Positions 7,881 through 15,057 of a stretch of 64,000 nucleotides of DNA are shown piece after piece. The stretch lies in NCBI RefSeq assembly GCF_033096445.1, contig NZ_AP028155.1, positions 3,725,880-3,789,879 on the forward strand, written 5' to 3'. The stretch comes from Butyricimonas faecihominis. Lineage in GTDB: Bacteria > Bacteroidota > Bacteroidia > Bacteroidales > Marinifilaceae. Position 1 is the first letter of the stretch; each line of letters starts with the position of its first letter. The position numbers and the translations under genes were made by a program. The notes below the pieces were generated by a model. That model was not told where the DNA came from and searched no databases. It saw nothing but the letters and a program-made list of their open reading frames with translations.

Positions 7881-9626
7881 ATGTTAATGCAGCTTTGTAA
7901 AAAATTAGAAGTAGGGATGTTGCTTTTAGCATTATTCTATCTTTTCTCTCCTTTGGTAAGCGTGAGTAAAACATGCTTTTTTCAAGGAGTGAAGGCTGGT
8001 GACATGATTTTTATACTTGTGTTTTGTTTGTTATTTGTTTGGTCATGGCGTTTTGCAAAAAAAGAATCTTTGGTTTTTAAATTGTCGGGAATAGATGTTT
8101 TGTTGCTAGTGTGTGGGTTATATATCATCGTGTTATACCTGTTTTCTTGGGAGCAACTGGATCGGGAAGTATTACTCATGCACGTGGCGTGTGGTTTGTT
8201 ATATATTGCTGTCCGTATTTTGGGAATACAGCAAATGAGACTGGTATTCTGGATATTTCTTTTTTTACTTTTATGGCAGTTGTGGTATGGTATTGCTTGC
8301 CAGACTCAATATTTTTACCCGGGAAGGGGCATGCGTTTAGTTCATGGGAGTTTTTTGAATACAGGTATGTGGAGTTGTTTCGTCGCTTGCGTGGGTATAA
8401 TTTTATGTGGGGAAATGACGCTAGTTTCTTCTCGTGTGGCAAAGATGTTTTGTGGTTTAGGGGTATTTCTAATCGTGTACTTGCTTTTCATGGGAAATTC
8501 ACGAGCAGCATGGCTAGGGTTTGCTGTTGGAGGGGGGTATTTATTTTATAAAGAAACGGATTCGCTAAGAAGGTTGAAAAAATGGGGTATCTTGTTGCTA
8601 TTTTCGGGAGTGTTGCTGGGGGCCGGGATGGGTACGTGGCATAAAGTAAATTCAGCCTTAGGACGTTTGTTAATTTGGAAGATTTCCGGTCAGATGTGTT
8701 ACGAACACCCGTGGGGAACGGGGTTAAACGGGTTTCAACATAATTATATGGCATATCAGGAGAATTATTTCGTGGGAGGGGGAAACGAGGTCGAGCGAAT
8801 GCTTGCGGATGAAACATTGTATGCTTTTAATGATTTTTTGCGAATAGGCGTGGAGCAGGGGATTTTTGGTTTGTTATTTATAGTGGTATTATTATATCTA
8901 GTTTTTAGAAGAAATAAGATGGGTGGTTGTTGTACCAAGGAGATTCATGTTATTCGGGGAGTATTGTTGGCATGGCTCGTGTTTTCACTTTTTTCATACC
9001 CTTCATCGCAATTGCAGACGAAAGCGATATGCATCGTGTTTATCGGGATGCTATCCTCGAGCCTGCCGGGGATGTTAGAGATTAACGGGAAATGGTTGGG
9101 GGTGTTGACCGGAATCGTGGGAATATTGTTTTGTTGCCAAGCGGTTTGGCCTTACCGAGAAGCGGTGAGAAACTGGGAAAACTGTTTGGCGAATAGACAC
9201 GTGTTAGCCGAAGAGGTAGATGTTCGTTATCGTCCATTGATGAATTCATCTTTTTTTCTGGCAAATTGTTCCTTGTTGTTAAACCAGTCGGGAGAACACG
9301 TGAAGGCCTTGGAGGTAGCTGATCGTGGGGTATGCTTGTATCATTCTTACGGGTGTTGCGTGGAAAAGGGTATTGCCATGGAAAACTTGGGATGTTATGA
9401 TGCTGCGGAAGTGGTATGGATACAAGCGGGTAACTTGATTCCTAATCGTTTCAGGCCGTTGTACTTGAGAATGGAGATGAAGTACAAATTGGGCGATATG
9501 AAACAAGTGGAGGATTTAATAGATAGTTTATCATGCAAGAAAATAAAAGTAAGATCTCCGGAGTTACTTTTCATGTTAGAGAGAGTTAAATTAATAGAAC
9601 AGGAAATCAAAACAAAATGCCAATGA
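7881..9626 (+). CDS. O-antigen ligase/polymerase-like membrane protein with TPR-like C-terminus
   Basis: 581 residues with about 10-12 hydrophobic helices through residue 425. The Wzy_C-type signature is visible: GNSRAAWLGFAVG with the conserved Arg, then GTGLNGFQHNYMAYQENY in the large periplasmic loop. The C-terminal 150 residues are helical and repeat-like (EKGIAMENLGCYDAA), resembling TPR units. Enzymes of this family transfer or polymerise lipid-linked glycans in the periplasm; some are protein O-glycosyltransferases. Its position in a peptide cassette, coupled by ATGA to a Cys-rich lipoprotein, raises the possibility that a neighbour is the acceptor. That is inference; no polysaccharide genes are adjacent. 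Confidence 0.75.
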   Translation: MLMQLCKKLEVGMLLLALFYLFSPLVSVSKTCFFQGVKAGDMIFILVFCLLFVWSWRFAKKESLVFKLSGIDVLLLVCGLYIIVLYLFSWEQLDREVLLMHVACGLLYIAVRILGIQQMRLVFWIFLFLLLWQLWYGIACQTQYFYPGRGMRLVHGSFLNTGMWSCFVACVGIILCGEMTLVSSRVAKMFCGLGVFLIVYLLFMGNSRAAWLGFAVGGGYLFYKETDSLRRLKKWGILLLFSGVLLGAGMGTWHKVNSALGRLLIWKISGQMCYEHPWGTGLNGFQHNYMAYQENYFVGGGNEVERMLADETLYAFNDFLRIGVEQGIFGLLFIVVLLYLVFRRNKMGGCCTKEIHVIRGVLLAWLVFSLFSYPSSQLQTKAICIVFIGMLSSSLPGMLEINGKWLGVLTGIVGILFCCQAVWPYREAVRNWENCLANRHVLAEEVDVRYRPLMNSSFFLANCSLLLNQSGEHVKALEVADRGVCLYHSYGCCVEKGIAMENLGCYDAAEVVWIQAGNLIPNRFRPLYLRMEMKYKLGDMKQVEDLIDSLSCKKIKVRSPELLFMLERVKLIEQEIKTKCQ

Positions 9627-11116
9627 AAAAAAATTACGTGTTATTGTTATTTTTGTTTATTCTGGGAAGTGGCGTGTTCGTCAGTTGCTATGATGACGAA
9701 CCGGACGTGTTGGCTGATCCCGATAATGCAGGAATAAACGAGATGTTAAATGGGATAACGGATCCGGAAGTTCGAAAGGCTATAGCTTGGTTTGAAGAGC
9801 ATGGACAGGATGCTTCGCTTGCCCGGGCGGGAGAAACTCATCCGTTATTCAGCATGATGGTTCCCGCGTGGTCTTACGCTTTCGTGAGGAGTTCCAATGA
9901 CGAGTATCGCACGGTAGAGGTTCCGATATGGGCTTATTCCCGTACTCTTTTCACCTTGCCCGAAAACGCGATAGCTTATGATGAAACGGGAAACTCGATG
10001 TACATTCAATCTTTAACCCGTCTTGTCATCTTGACGAACAAGAAGAAAGGGACAACCCAAGGTTTTTTCATGACGTTGATCCCTTCTAAAGAGTACATGG
10101 ATGCAAAGAATTTCAACGTGTACCGTTCAACGTATCTTTCCCGGGAGAAAGATTTTGACGGTTATGTTTATTTCCACGAGCTGGACGGTTCGTTCGCTAA
10201 CGGTTGGCGTTACTCTAACGGGAAAATCACGCACACGGTAAAGATGCTAGAAAATTCTGGTTTAGCCCGGGGAGGACATTACGAGAATGTTACTTATTGT
10301 TACCCGGTATACCGGAGGGTATGCACGGGTTACTGGCAGACAACCGAAAGCGGTGGTCGAGAATACGTGGAAGTGAATTGTTACGAGGAATATGTCAGGG
10401 ATGAGTGTCACACGGAATCAGTTTGGGTTCAGGATCCGGATCCTCAGCCAGGAACGGGGGAAGGATCAGGAGGAGATTATAAGCCAGATAAAAATGAATG
10501 TCCTTATGGGACACCAAATTGCCCGGGAGGGAGTAATTGCACGTGTTGTTCGATTTGTAAAGGTCCTTGTAAATGTGAAATTTGTCATTCTGATCCATGT
10601 AAATGTATTCGAGATATAAAATTAACAATAAAAAGTTCTACTACGGGGGAACAAGCTGTTGTGAGAATTGGGACAACAACAGAACGATATTATGTCCCAT
10701 TGTATAATGTCGTCCTAGAAGCTATAGATTCAACGGGGAAGTCTATAATTGAGAATTACGAGGCTATAAGATTTGGAGTAAAATATGAAAATGGAGTAGC
10801 GGTGGTTAAGGGATTACAGGATGAAGCAACTTATACGATTCGTGAATTTATTTTAGCATATTGTGGTGAAAGTCCTTCTGGTGATGCTTGGAGAATATAT
10901 GGAGGGCATTTGTTGCATGCTGGGCCAAGAGATCCAAAATTAGGGTGTAACATGTATGGGTGTATAGGGATTTGTAATGGTAGAATGGGAGAATTAAATC
11001 GGAAATTATTACTATATTCGAATGCAAAAACGGAAGAAGCTTTGGTCCAATCGGAGAAATTTATTGTGTATGTTGAGGCTGCATCGAAACCTTCTTTAGT
11101 ACCAATAAATAGTTAA
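9623..11116 (+). CDS. Cys-rich lipoprotein of mosaic composition
   Basis: 497 residues from the ATG at 9623, which overlaps the upstream TGA (ATGA); an in-frame ATG at 9617 is less likely. Lipobox VSC22, followed by YDDEPD, an acidic surface-export-like start. Residues about 30-230 are beta-rich. Two Cys-containing repeats follow (YPVYRRVCTGYW and EEYVRDECHTESVW). A short acidic/Gly linker leads to a Cys-rich module at about 293-329 with 11 Cys in 37 residues (for example CCSICKGPCKCEIC). A C-terminal beta domain completes the protein. Base composition drops sharply to AT-rich at about 10,480, exactly where the Cys-rich part begins, suggesting a swapped 3' end. Function unknown. Confidence 0.7.
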   Translation: MKKNYVLLLFLFILGSGVFVSCYDDEPDVLADPDNAGINEMLNGITDPEVRKAIAWFEEHGQDASLARAGETHPLFSMMVPAWSYAFVRSSNDEYRTVEVPIWAYSRTLFTLPENAIAYDETGNSMYIQSLTRLVILTNKKKGTTQGFFMTLIPSKEYMDAKNFNVYRSTYLSREKDFDGYVYFHELDGSFANGWRYSNGKITHTVKMLENSGLARGGHYENVTYCYPVYRRVCTGYWQTTESGGREYVEVNCYEEYVRDECHTESVWVQDPDPQPGTGEGSGGDYKPDKNECPYGTPNCPGGSNCTCCSICKGPCKCEICHSDPCKCIRDIKLTIKSSTTGEQAVVRIGTTTERYYVPLYNVVLEAIDSTGKSIIENYEAIRFGVKYENGVAVVKGLQDEATYTIREFILAYCGESPSGDAWRIYGGHLLHAGPRDPKLGCNMYGCIGICNGRMGELNRKLLLYSNAKTEEALVQSEKFIVYVEAASKPSLVPINS

Positions 11117-11142
11117 AAAGATAACATTAAATATAAAAAGAT

Positions 11143-11691
11143 ATGGAGAAAAATATTTATAAATTATTAGTCCTGTTCATAGGTCTATTTTTAACGAGTC
11201 TTATCTCTTCAGCTCAAGAAAAGAGATGTATAACAGAAATATATTCAGTTGAAAAATCACAGAGCAAATCGTATGCACGTGAATTAGAAGTGTATTTGAA
11301 ATCAAAAGGTTTGTATGATAATAAAAAAAGCCGAGAAACGATCACTAGTTCAATAAAGAAAATCAAGAAAAAATTACAGATCGGAAATATTGATTTTACA
11401 CAAGGTAACATCTTTATTGTAGAACTTCTAGGAGGTAAAATATATGAAAATCCTGAAGAATGGTGTGAAGGATTTGGCATAATTGAAATAGGATTTTCTA
11501 CAGAGCAACAAGCTGTAGATATATTCAAAAAAGCGAAAATTGCATGTCAAAAATACACGATGAACATTCCTATCTACTATCCCCCATTCCGATGTATTCG
11601 TGTAGGGAAAAGTGTTCTTTTCGTGTATTCTATTAATGTAGATATGGATAAATACCTTGATCTGGCTGAAAGTTGGCATCCTTTAGAATGA
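11143..11691 (+). CDS. Small secreted protein of unknown function
   Basis: 182 residues. A signal peptide of about 25 residues ends at SSAQ before EKRC. The mature protein has a lysine-rich segment (SIKKIKKKLQIG) and ends in WHPLE; three Cys remain in the mature part. It is AT-rich like the 3' half of the preceding gene, lies 26 bp downstream of it, and is probably the last gene of the cassette. No family recognised. Confidence 0.6.
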   Translation: MEKNIYKLLVLFIGLFLTSLISSAQEKRCITEIYSVEKSQSKSYARELEVYLKSKGLYDNKKSRETITSSIKKIKKKLQIGNIDFTQGNIFIVELLGGKIYENPEEWCEGFGIIEIGFSTEQQAVDIFKKAKIACQKYTMNIPIYYPPFRCIRVGKSVLFVYSINVDMDKYLDLAESWHPLE

Positions 11692-11726
11692 TAATTTTCA
11701 TTCTAAGGGATATATCATCCTTTAAG

Positions 11727-11764
11727 ATGTATCCCAAAAGTTTTGTATAAATTTTGGGATACAT
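11727..11764 (+). terminator. Hairpin ending the NVEALA cassette
   Basis: A 13-bp perfect stem, ATGTATCCCAAAA (11727-11739) against TTTTGGGATACAT (11752-11764), with a 12-base loop. A smaller stem AGAATGA/TCATTCT overlaps the preceding stop codon. There is no long U-tract, so termination is likely but not certain. Confidence 0.55.
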
Positions 11765-11840
11765 TAGTTGTTTACCCAGTACCAACGTTTTCTAATGTGT
11801 CTTGACAATGGGAAGTATATATCTTGAAAATTTTATTGAT

Positions 11841-12095
11841 ATGAAAATATTCCGAGATTCTTTTTGGTTAGGTCGATGGGTTCAAGCAATATTTATACCA
11901 TGGACGGTTGTGAGTATATTGCTTGTCTTGTTTGTTATGAGTAATGTTGATTATGCGAAATTATTTTCATGGTGTGGATTGATAATACTTTTACCAAATT
12001 TGTTATTTTATGGCATAGTATTTCCCGCGATAATAGATTTTTTGAGGGAGAAGGGGATTGAAGTTTATGTGGAGGGGATGGAATGTTTTAGATGA
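11841..12095 (+). pseudogene. Truncated small membrane protein, paralog 1
   Basis: 84 residues from the ATG at 11841 (an in-frame ATG at 11802 is less likely). It begins MKIFRDSFWLGRWVQAIFIP and has two membrane helices. The start matches that of the next gene (MKIYRGSFWSGDSVHSFFI), but this copy stops right after the second helix and lacks the soluble half. It is probably a degenerate copy; a functional short protein cannot be excluded. Confidence 0.45.
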
Positions 12096-12144
12096 ATGTG
12101 GTAGAGAACAAGAATCATAGATAATTCTGTAAAAAGCAATAACA

Positions 12145-12590
12145 ATGAAAATATATCGAGGTTCTTTTTGGTCAGGAGATAGTGTACATTCCTTTTTTAT
12201 ATCCTATATTTTGGGATCAATATTTATAGTCCTATTGTCTAGAGTTGAAATTAGTTTTTCATGTTTAAAGATCGTGGGGATGTTATTTATTTTTTATGCT
12301 TTTCCAGTTTGTCTATTGCTATTCTCTGAGTTTTATATTATAGAATTTGATGATACCTTGGTCGTGAAAAATGCGAATTGTCCATTTTGGAAGAAGAAAA
12401 TATATTTTAAGGATGTTGTTTATTTTGGTGGGTATGCAGTACCTTATATGCAAATAATAACCGATAAAAAAAATGGACTTGTCGCTATTACATAAATCGA
12501 GTTAAACGCAAGCGGTTGCCGGAGTTGGTGGATTCTTTGAGAGGGAAAGAAATAGACGTGGATGCAAGGGGGATAGATATGTTGAAGTAA
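12145..12590 (+). pseudogene. Small membrane protein, paralog 2, frameshifted at an A8 run
   Basis: The first frame gives 116 residues (12145-12495): two membrane helices, then a soluble segment (EFYIIEFDDTLVVKNANCPF). It stops soon after the run AAAAAAAA in GATAAAAAAAATGG near 12,469. One extra A would continue the protein as KKKWTCRYYINRVKRKRLPE and so on to the stop at 12590, a coherent soluble tail ending in GIDMLK. This is either a broken gene, a slippage-controlled gene or a sequencing error in the homopolymer. No function known. Confidence 0.55.
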
Positions 12591-12639
12591 GGAACTGAAA
12601 TGAAAAATTTGGAGCTTATATACGAGTTTACAGTAAACT

Positions 12640-12769
12640 AACTCCCTCCCCCTTTCGGGGTACTCCCTCTATAAACAGAGGGAGAGTTGAAATACTCCCT
12701 GTCTTCGGGAAGAGTCACCAGCACCTCCTCTGTTTATAGAGGAGGTGGCACGAAGTGACGGAGGAGTTT
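12640..12769. repeat. Palindromic REP/MITE-like element
   Basis: Two hairpin modules in opposite orientation: CTCCCTCT (12663-12670)/AGAGGGAG (12677-12684) with loop ATAAAC, and CACCTCCTCT (12722-12731)/AGAGGAGGTG (12738-12747) with loop GTTTAT, the reverse complement of the first loop. The outer ends AACTCCCTCC and GGAGGAGTTT are also inverted. The whole is a roughly 130-bp imperfect palindrome without coding capacity, in a region of decaying genes. Confidence 0.7.
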
Positions 12770-12842
12770 GAGTATGAAAACAAGCATTACCTTAATGGAC
12801 TGTAAAGTAGTATATAATTACCAAAAATTTAATATCGATTTT

Positions 12843-13025
12843 ATGAATACAGAGATATTTCGTCGTTCTATTTTAAAAACGACAACGTTTAAGCATATCT
12901 TCATACCATTTTTAATCGCTCTTATTTTTCAATTATTTTATATAGTATTCATGAAAAGAGGTTACCAAAAACGTATAATTCCATCCGTGACGGTAAATAT
13001 CCTTTCCTCGATTCCCGTGGTGTGA
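12843..13025 (+). pseudogene. Remnant of small membrane protein, paralog 3
   Basis: From ATG 12843 the peptide starts MNTEIFRRSILKTTTFKHIF and has one strongly hydrophobic helix (IPFLIALIFQLFYIVF), matching the opening of the two copies upstream. It then runs into the 3' end of the convergent gene at 12962 and loses similarity. Third degenerate copy of the same family. Confidence 0.4.
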
Positions 13026-14797
13026 TTGTGTAACCAATACAAGGCTCCTTGGGGGACGTGATCATACTCGATCTCGAAACCGTTTGCTATTTTTCGACCG
13101 AGAGATTTCCAACCTTTTAGGTCATGATAGAAAAGTTCGTATTCATTGTCTGGATATATCCCGTTCCCGTCACTTCGGGGAAGACAAATGATTTTGGATA
13201 GGCTGACGGGAGTATTGAAATCAATGACTAAGTTCTTTTTATCATACCTATTGATATTTGTAAGGGGATCCCCGTCAAATGCGGCGTAGAATATAGAGTC
13301 TGCTTGACCCCGGACGAGTTCGCCTCGTGAATCGAGAAAGAATAATTCGGCAAACGAGAGTGAATGTGGATGGGAGATTCGCCAGTAACGATACTTTTTG
13401 TCCGTGTTTATTTTTCCTTCACAATAGGCTCCCATGGACGAAAGAGAGCGAAGGAGGGTGTCCGGGTTCTGAAATGAGGGTTGATTTGCTGCTTCCACGG
13501 AGAGTTTCGTGAGAGCTGAGATATAATAATATAGGTTACTGTTCGAGGGATATTTTCGGGTTAGCACCAATTTTTGTAAGTTATTGGTATCAGGTACAAG
13601 ATGTTTGATTTCACCTCTAGAGTTGAATATAAACGGGTAGTTGATGGGGGTGAGTTTTTTCCTGCGGTAATAAGCGGGAAAATATACGAGGTTTTTCCCC
13701 ATATCTCTGAATTTGGCGGTGGAAGAGGTGATTTCCCCGATGGCAATGGGATTCCATGTCAGATTATTGAAAACACACAAGTAAGCATAATGAGGTGAAT
13801 TTTCCAATTTTTGGGGGATGTGTATTGAAACATCGGTTGTATAAAGATACTCGGAGCTGACATCTAGATGGAACGGGTCCTTGAAAAATTCAGGGATATA
13901 CTCGGTAGTGCCGGGCTTTATAGATGAATGGTTAGAGTATGTTTTTCGATATACTTTGGCTGTTTTTCGCTCGAAAGCTCCTCTTACTTCTGAATTCTTA
14001 AATTCCGGGGATACGATCTTGTTCCAGTAATGATAGCCGTTTCGATTGGCATAATGCAGGATGAAATCGATCGTGGAGGGGGAACAGAGAGCTCTGGAAT
14101 TGAAGTTTTCTCGTAAGGAGATATGATGGCAATCACTGTAAATGTTTTGGTGGAATAGCTTTTGAATGAAATCGGGACGAAGATTGACTGTTGGTTCCGA
14201 GAATCTTAGATTCAATGTTGCTCCTGTTGGGCTGTATTTGATGTTATCTTTTTGTGCTAGTTCTTGTAATCCATCCGGGGAGATGTGCAAAGAGTCGATC
14301 CATAAATCCAATTGCTCATTTGCGAAGCGATAAGGAAGAACGTATTCAAGGAATAGCTCAAAAGGGAAGTCTTCTAACCAAGAATACGAGTTTAGATTTT
14401 CGAACGAACGATCGATATGCCGGATAAGAAAATCCGCCTTGATATTTTGCACGTCTTCCTTTTTGTTGGCGGTATGTCGAAATTGGTCCATGTAGGAAAG
14501 AGATATATCAAGTGACTTTTTGGCAAAGTATGATGCGATCGTGTCAGAATAGATCTTTTCCCGGTAAGCATCTATCAAGGAGCCTTCCAGTGTGTAGTGG
14601 CCCGGCATATTCTCGATGAGGAATGTCGCTGCTCGCAATTTGAGGCTGTCGGACGGGTTTTGAGAATAGTGGTAGAGAACTTTTTCGAGTTCATGTCGGT
14701 TTTCTCCCGCTAGTTTTAAGGCGTTTTCCAGTTCGGCGTTGTATTGCCCGCATGAGATGAGGAACGTGCAAAAAATGATATAGATGATTCTTTTCAT
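12962..14797 (-). CDS. Lipoprotein with degenerate transglutaminase-like domain
   Basis: 611 residues from ATG 14797; an ATG at 14821 is excluded because a -7 box lies across it. Lipobox LISC16. The N-terminal 120 residues are helical (LAGENRHELEKVLYHY), a start I associate with Bacteroidota lipoproteins that carry transglutaminase-like cores. C223 (SDCHHIS) and H256 (NGYHYWN) sit at transglutaminase-like spacing; the third catalytic acid is not obvious. The C-terminal 130 residues (YFDGDPLTN-type start, DFNTPVSLSKIICLP) resemble a discoidin-like beta sandwich. Probably a surface or periplasmic protein acting on peptides or glycans; activity uncertain. Confidence 0.65.
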   Translation of the reverse strand: MKRIIYIIFCTFLISCGQYNAELENALKLAGENRHELEKVLYHYSQNPSDSLKLRAATFLIENMPGHYTLEGSLIDAYREKIYSDTIASYFAKKSLDISLSYMDQFRHTANKKEDVQNIKADFLIRHIDRSFENLNSYSWLEDFPFELFLEYVLPYRFANEQLDLWIDSLHISPDGLQELAQKDNIKYSPTGATLNLRFSEPTVNLRPDFIQKLFHQNIYSDCHHISLRENFNSRALCSPSTIDFILHYANRNGYHYWNKIVSPEFKNSEVRGAFERKTAKVYRKTYSNHSSIKPGTTEYIPEFFKDPFHLDVSSEYLYTTDVSIHIPQKLENSPHYAYLCVFNNLTWNPIAIGEITSSTAKFRDMGKNLVYFPAYYRRKKLTPINYPFIFNSRGEIKHLVPDTNNLQKLVLTRKYPSNSNLYYYISALTKLSVEAANQPSFQNPDTLLRSLSSMGAYCEGKINTDKKYRYWRISHPHSLSFAELFFLDSRGELVRGQADSIFYAAFDGDPLTNINRYDKKNLVIDFNTPVSLSKIICLPRSDGNGIYPDNEYELFYHDLKGWKSLGRKIANGFEIEYDHVPQGALYWLHNHTTGIEERIFTVTDGIIRFW

Positions 14798-14818
14798 GAC
14801 TTGTCGTGTATTTTGATA

Positions 14819-14826
14819 CAAAGATA
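14819..14826 (-). promoter_or_regulatory. Promoter -7 box for the transglutaminase-like lipoprotein
   Basis: The minus strand reads TATCTTTG. It overlaps the first possible ATG (14819-14821) and lies 21 bases before the ATG at 14797, which selects the later start. Confidence 0.6.
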
Positions 14827-15026
14827 AAGAGAATTAAAGAGAGGGTAGGGGTATTTGGGTTGCTTGTGGGTTGCAAACTTGACTTGTGGGATGGGATTAT
14901 CGTTGCTTTTCAGTATATGAAAATGTTTTGAGTTATATCGAACTCACGTTATTTTAGTAATCTGTTCGTAACCGAAAGTTTGCGATACCGACTTTTTTTC
15001 GTAGCTGTTTAGTAATAGGCGGGGAC

Positions 15027-15034
15027 TATTTTTG
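15027..15034 (+). promoter_or_regulatory. Promoter -7 box before susC (first locus)
   Basis: TATTTTTG matches TAnnTTTG and lies 23 bases before the SusC ATG in a 260-bp intergenic region. No sigma/anti-sigma or hybrid sensor gene adjoins this locus. Confidence 0.5.
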
Positions 15035-15057
15035 CTCTCGCAATAAAATTAAAAACT

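Noticed and set aside
10395-10628. Short frames on both strands over the Cys-rich module
   Set aside because: They are frame shadows of the lipoprotein; Cys and Gly codons give long alternative frames.
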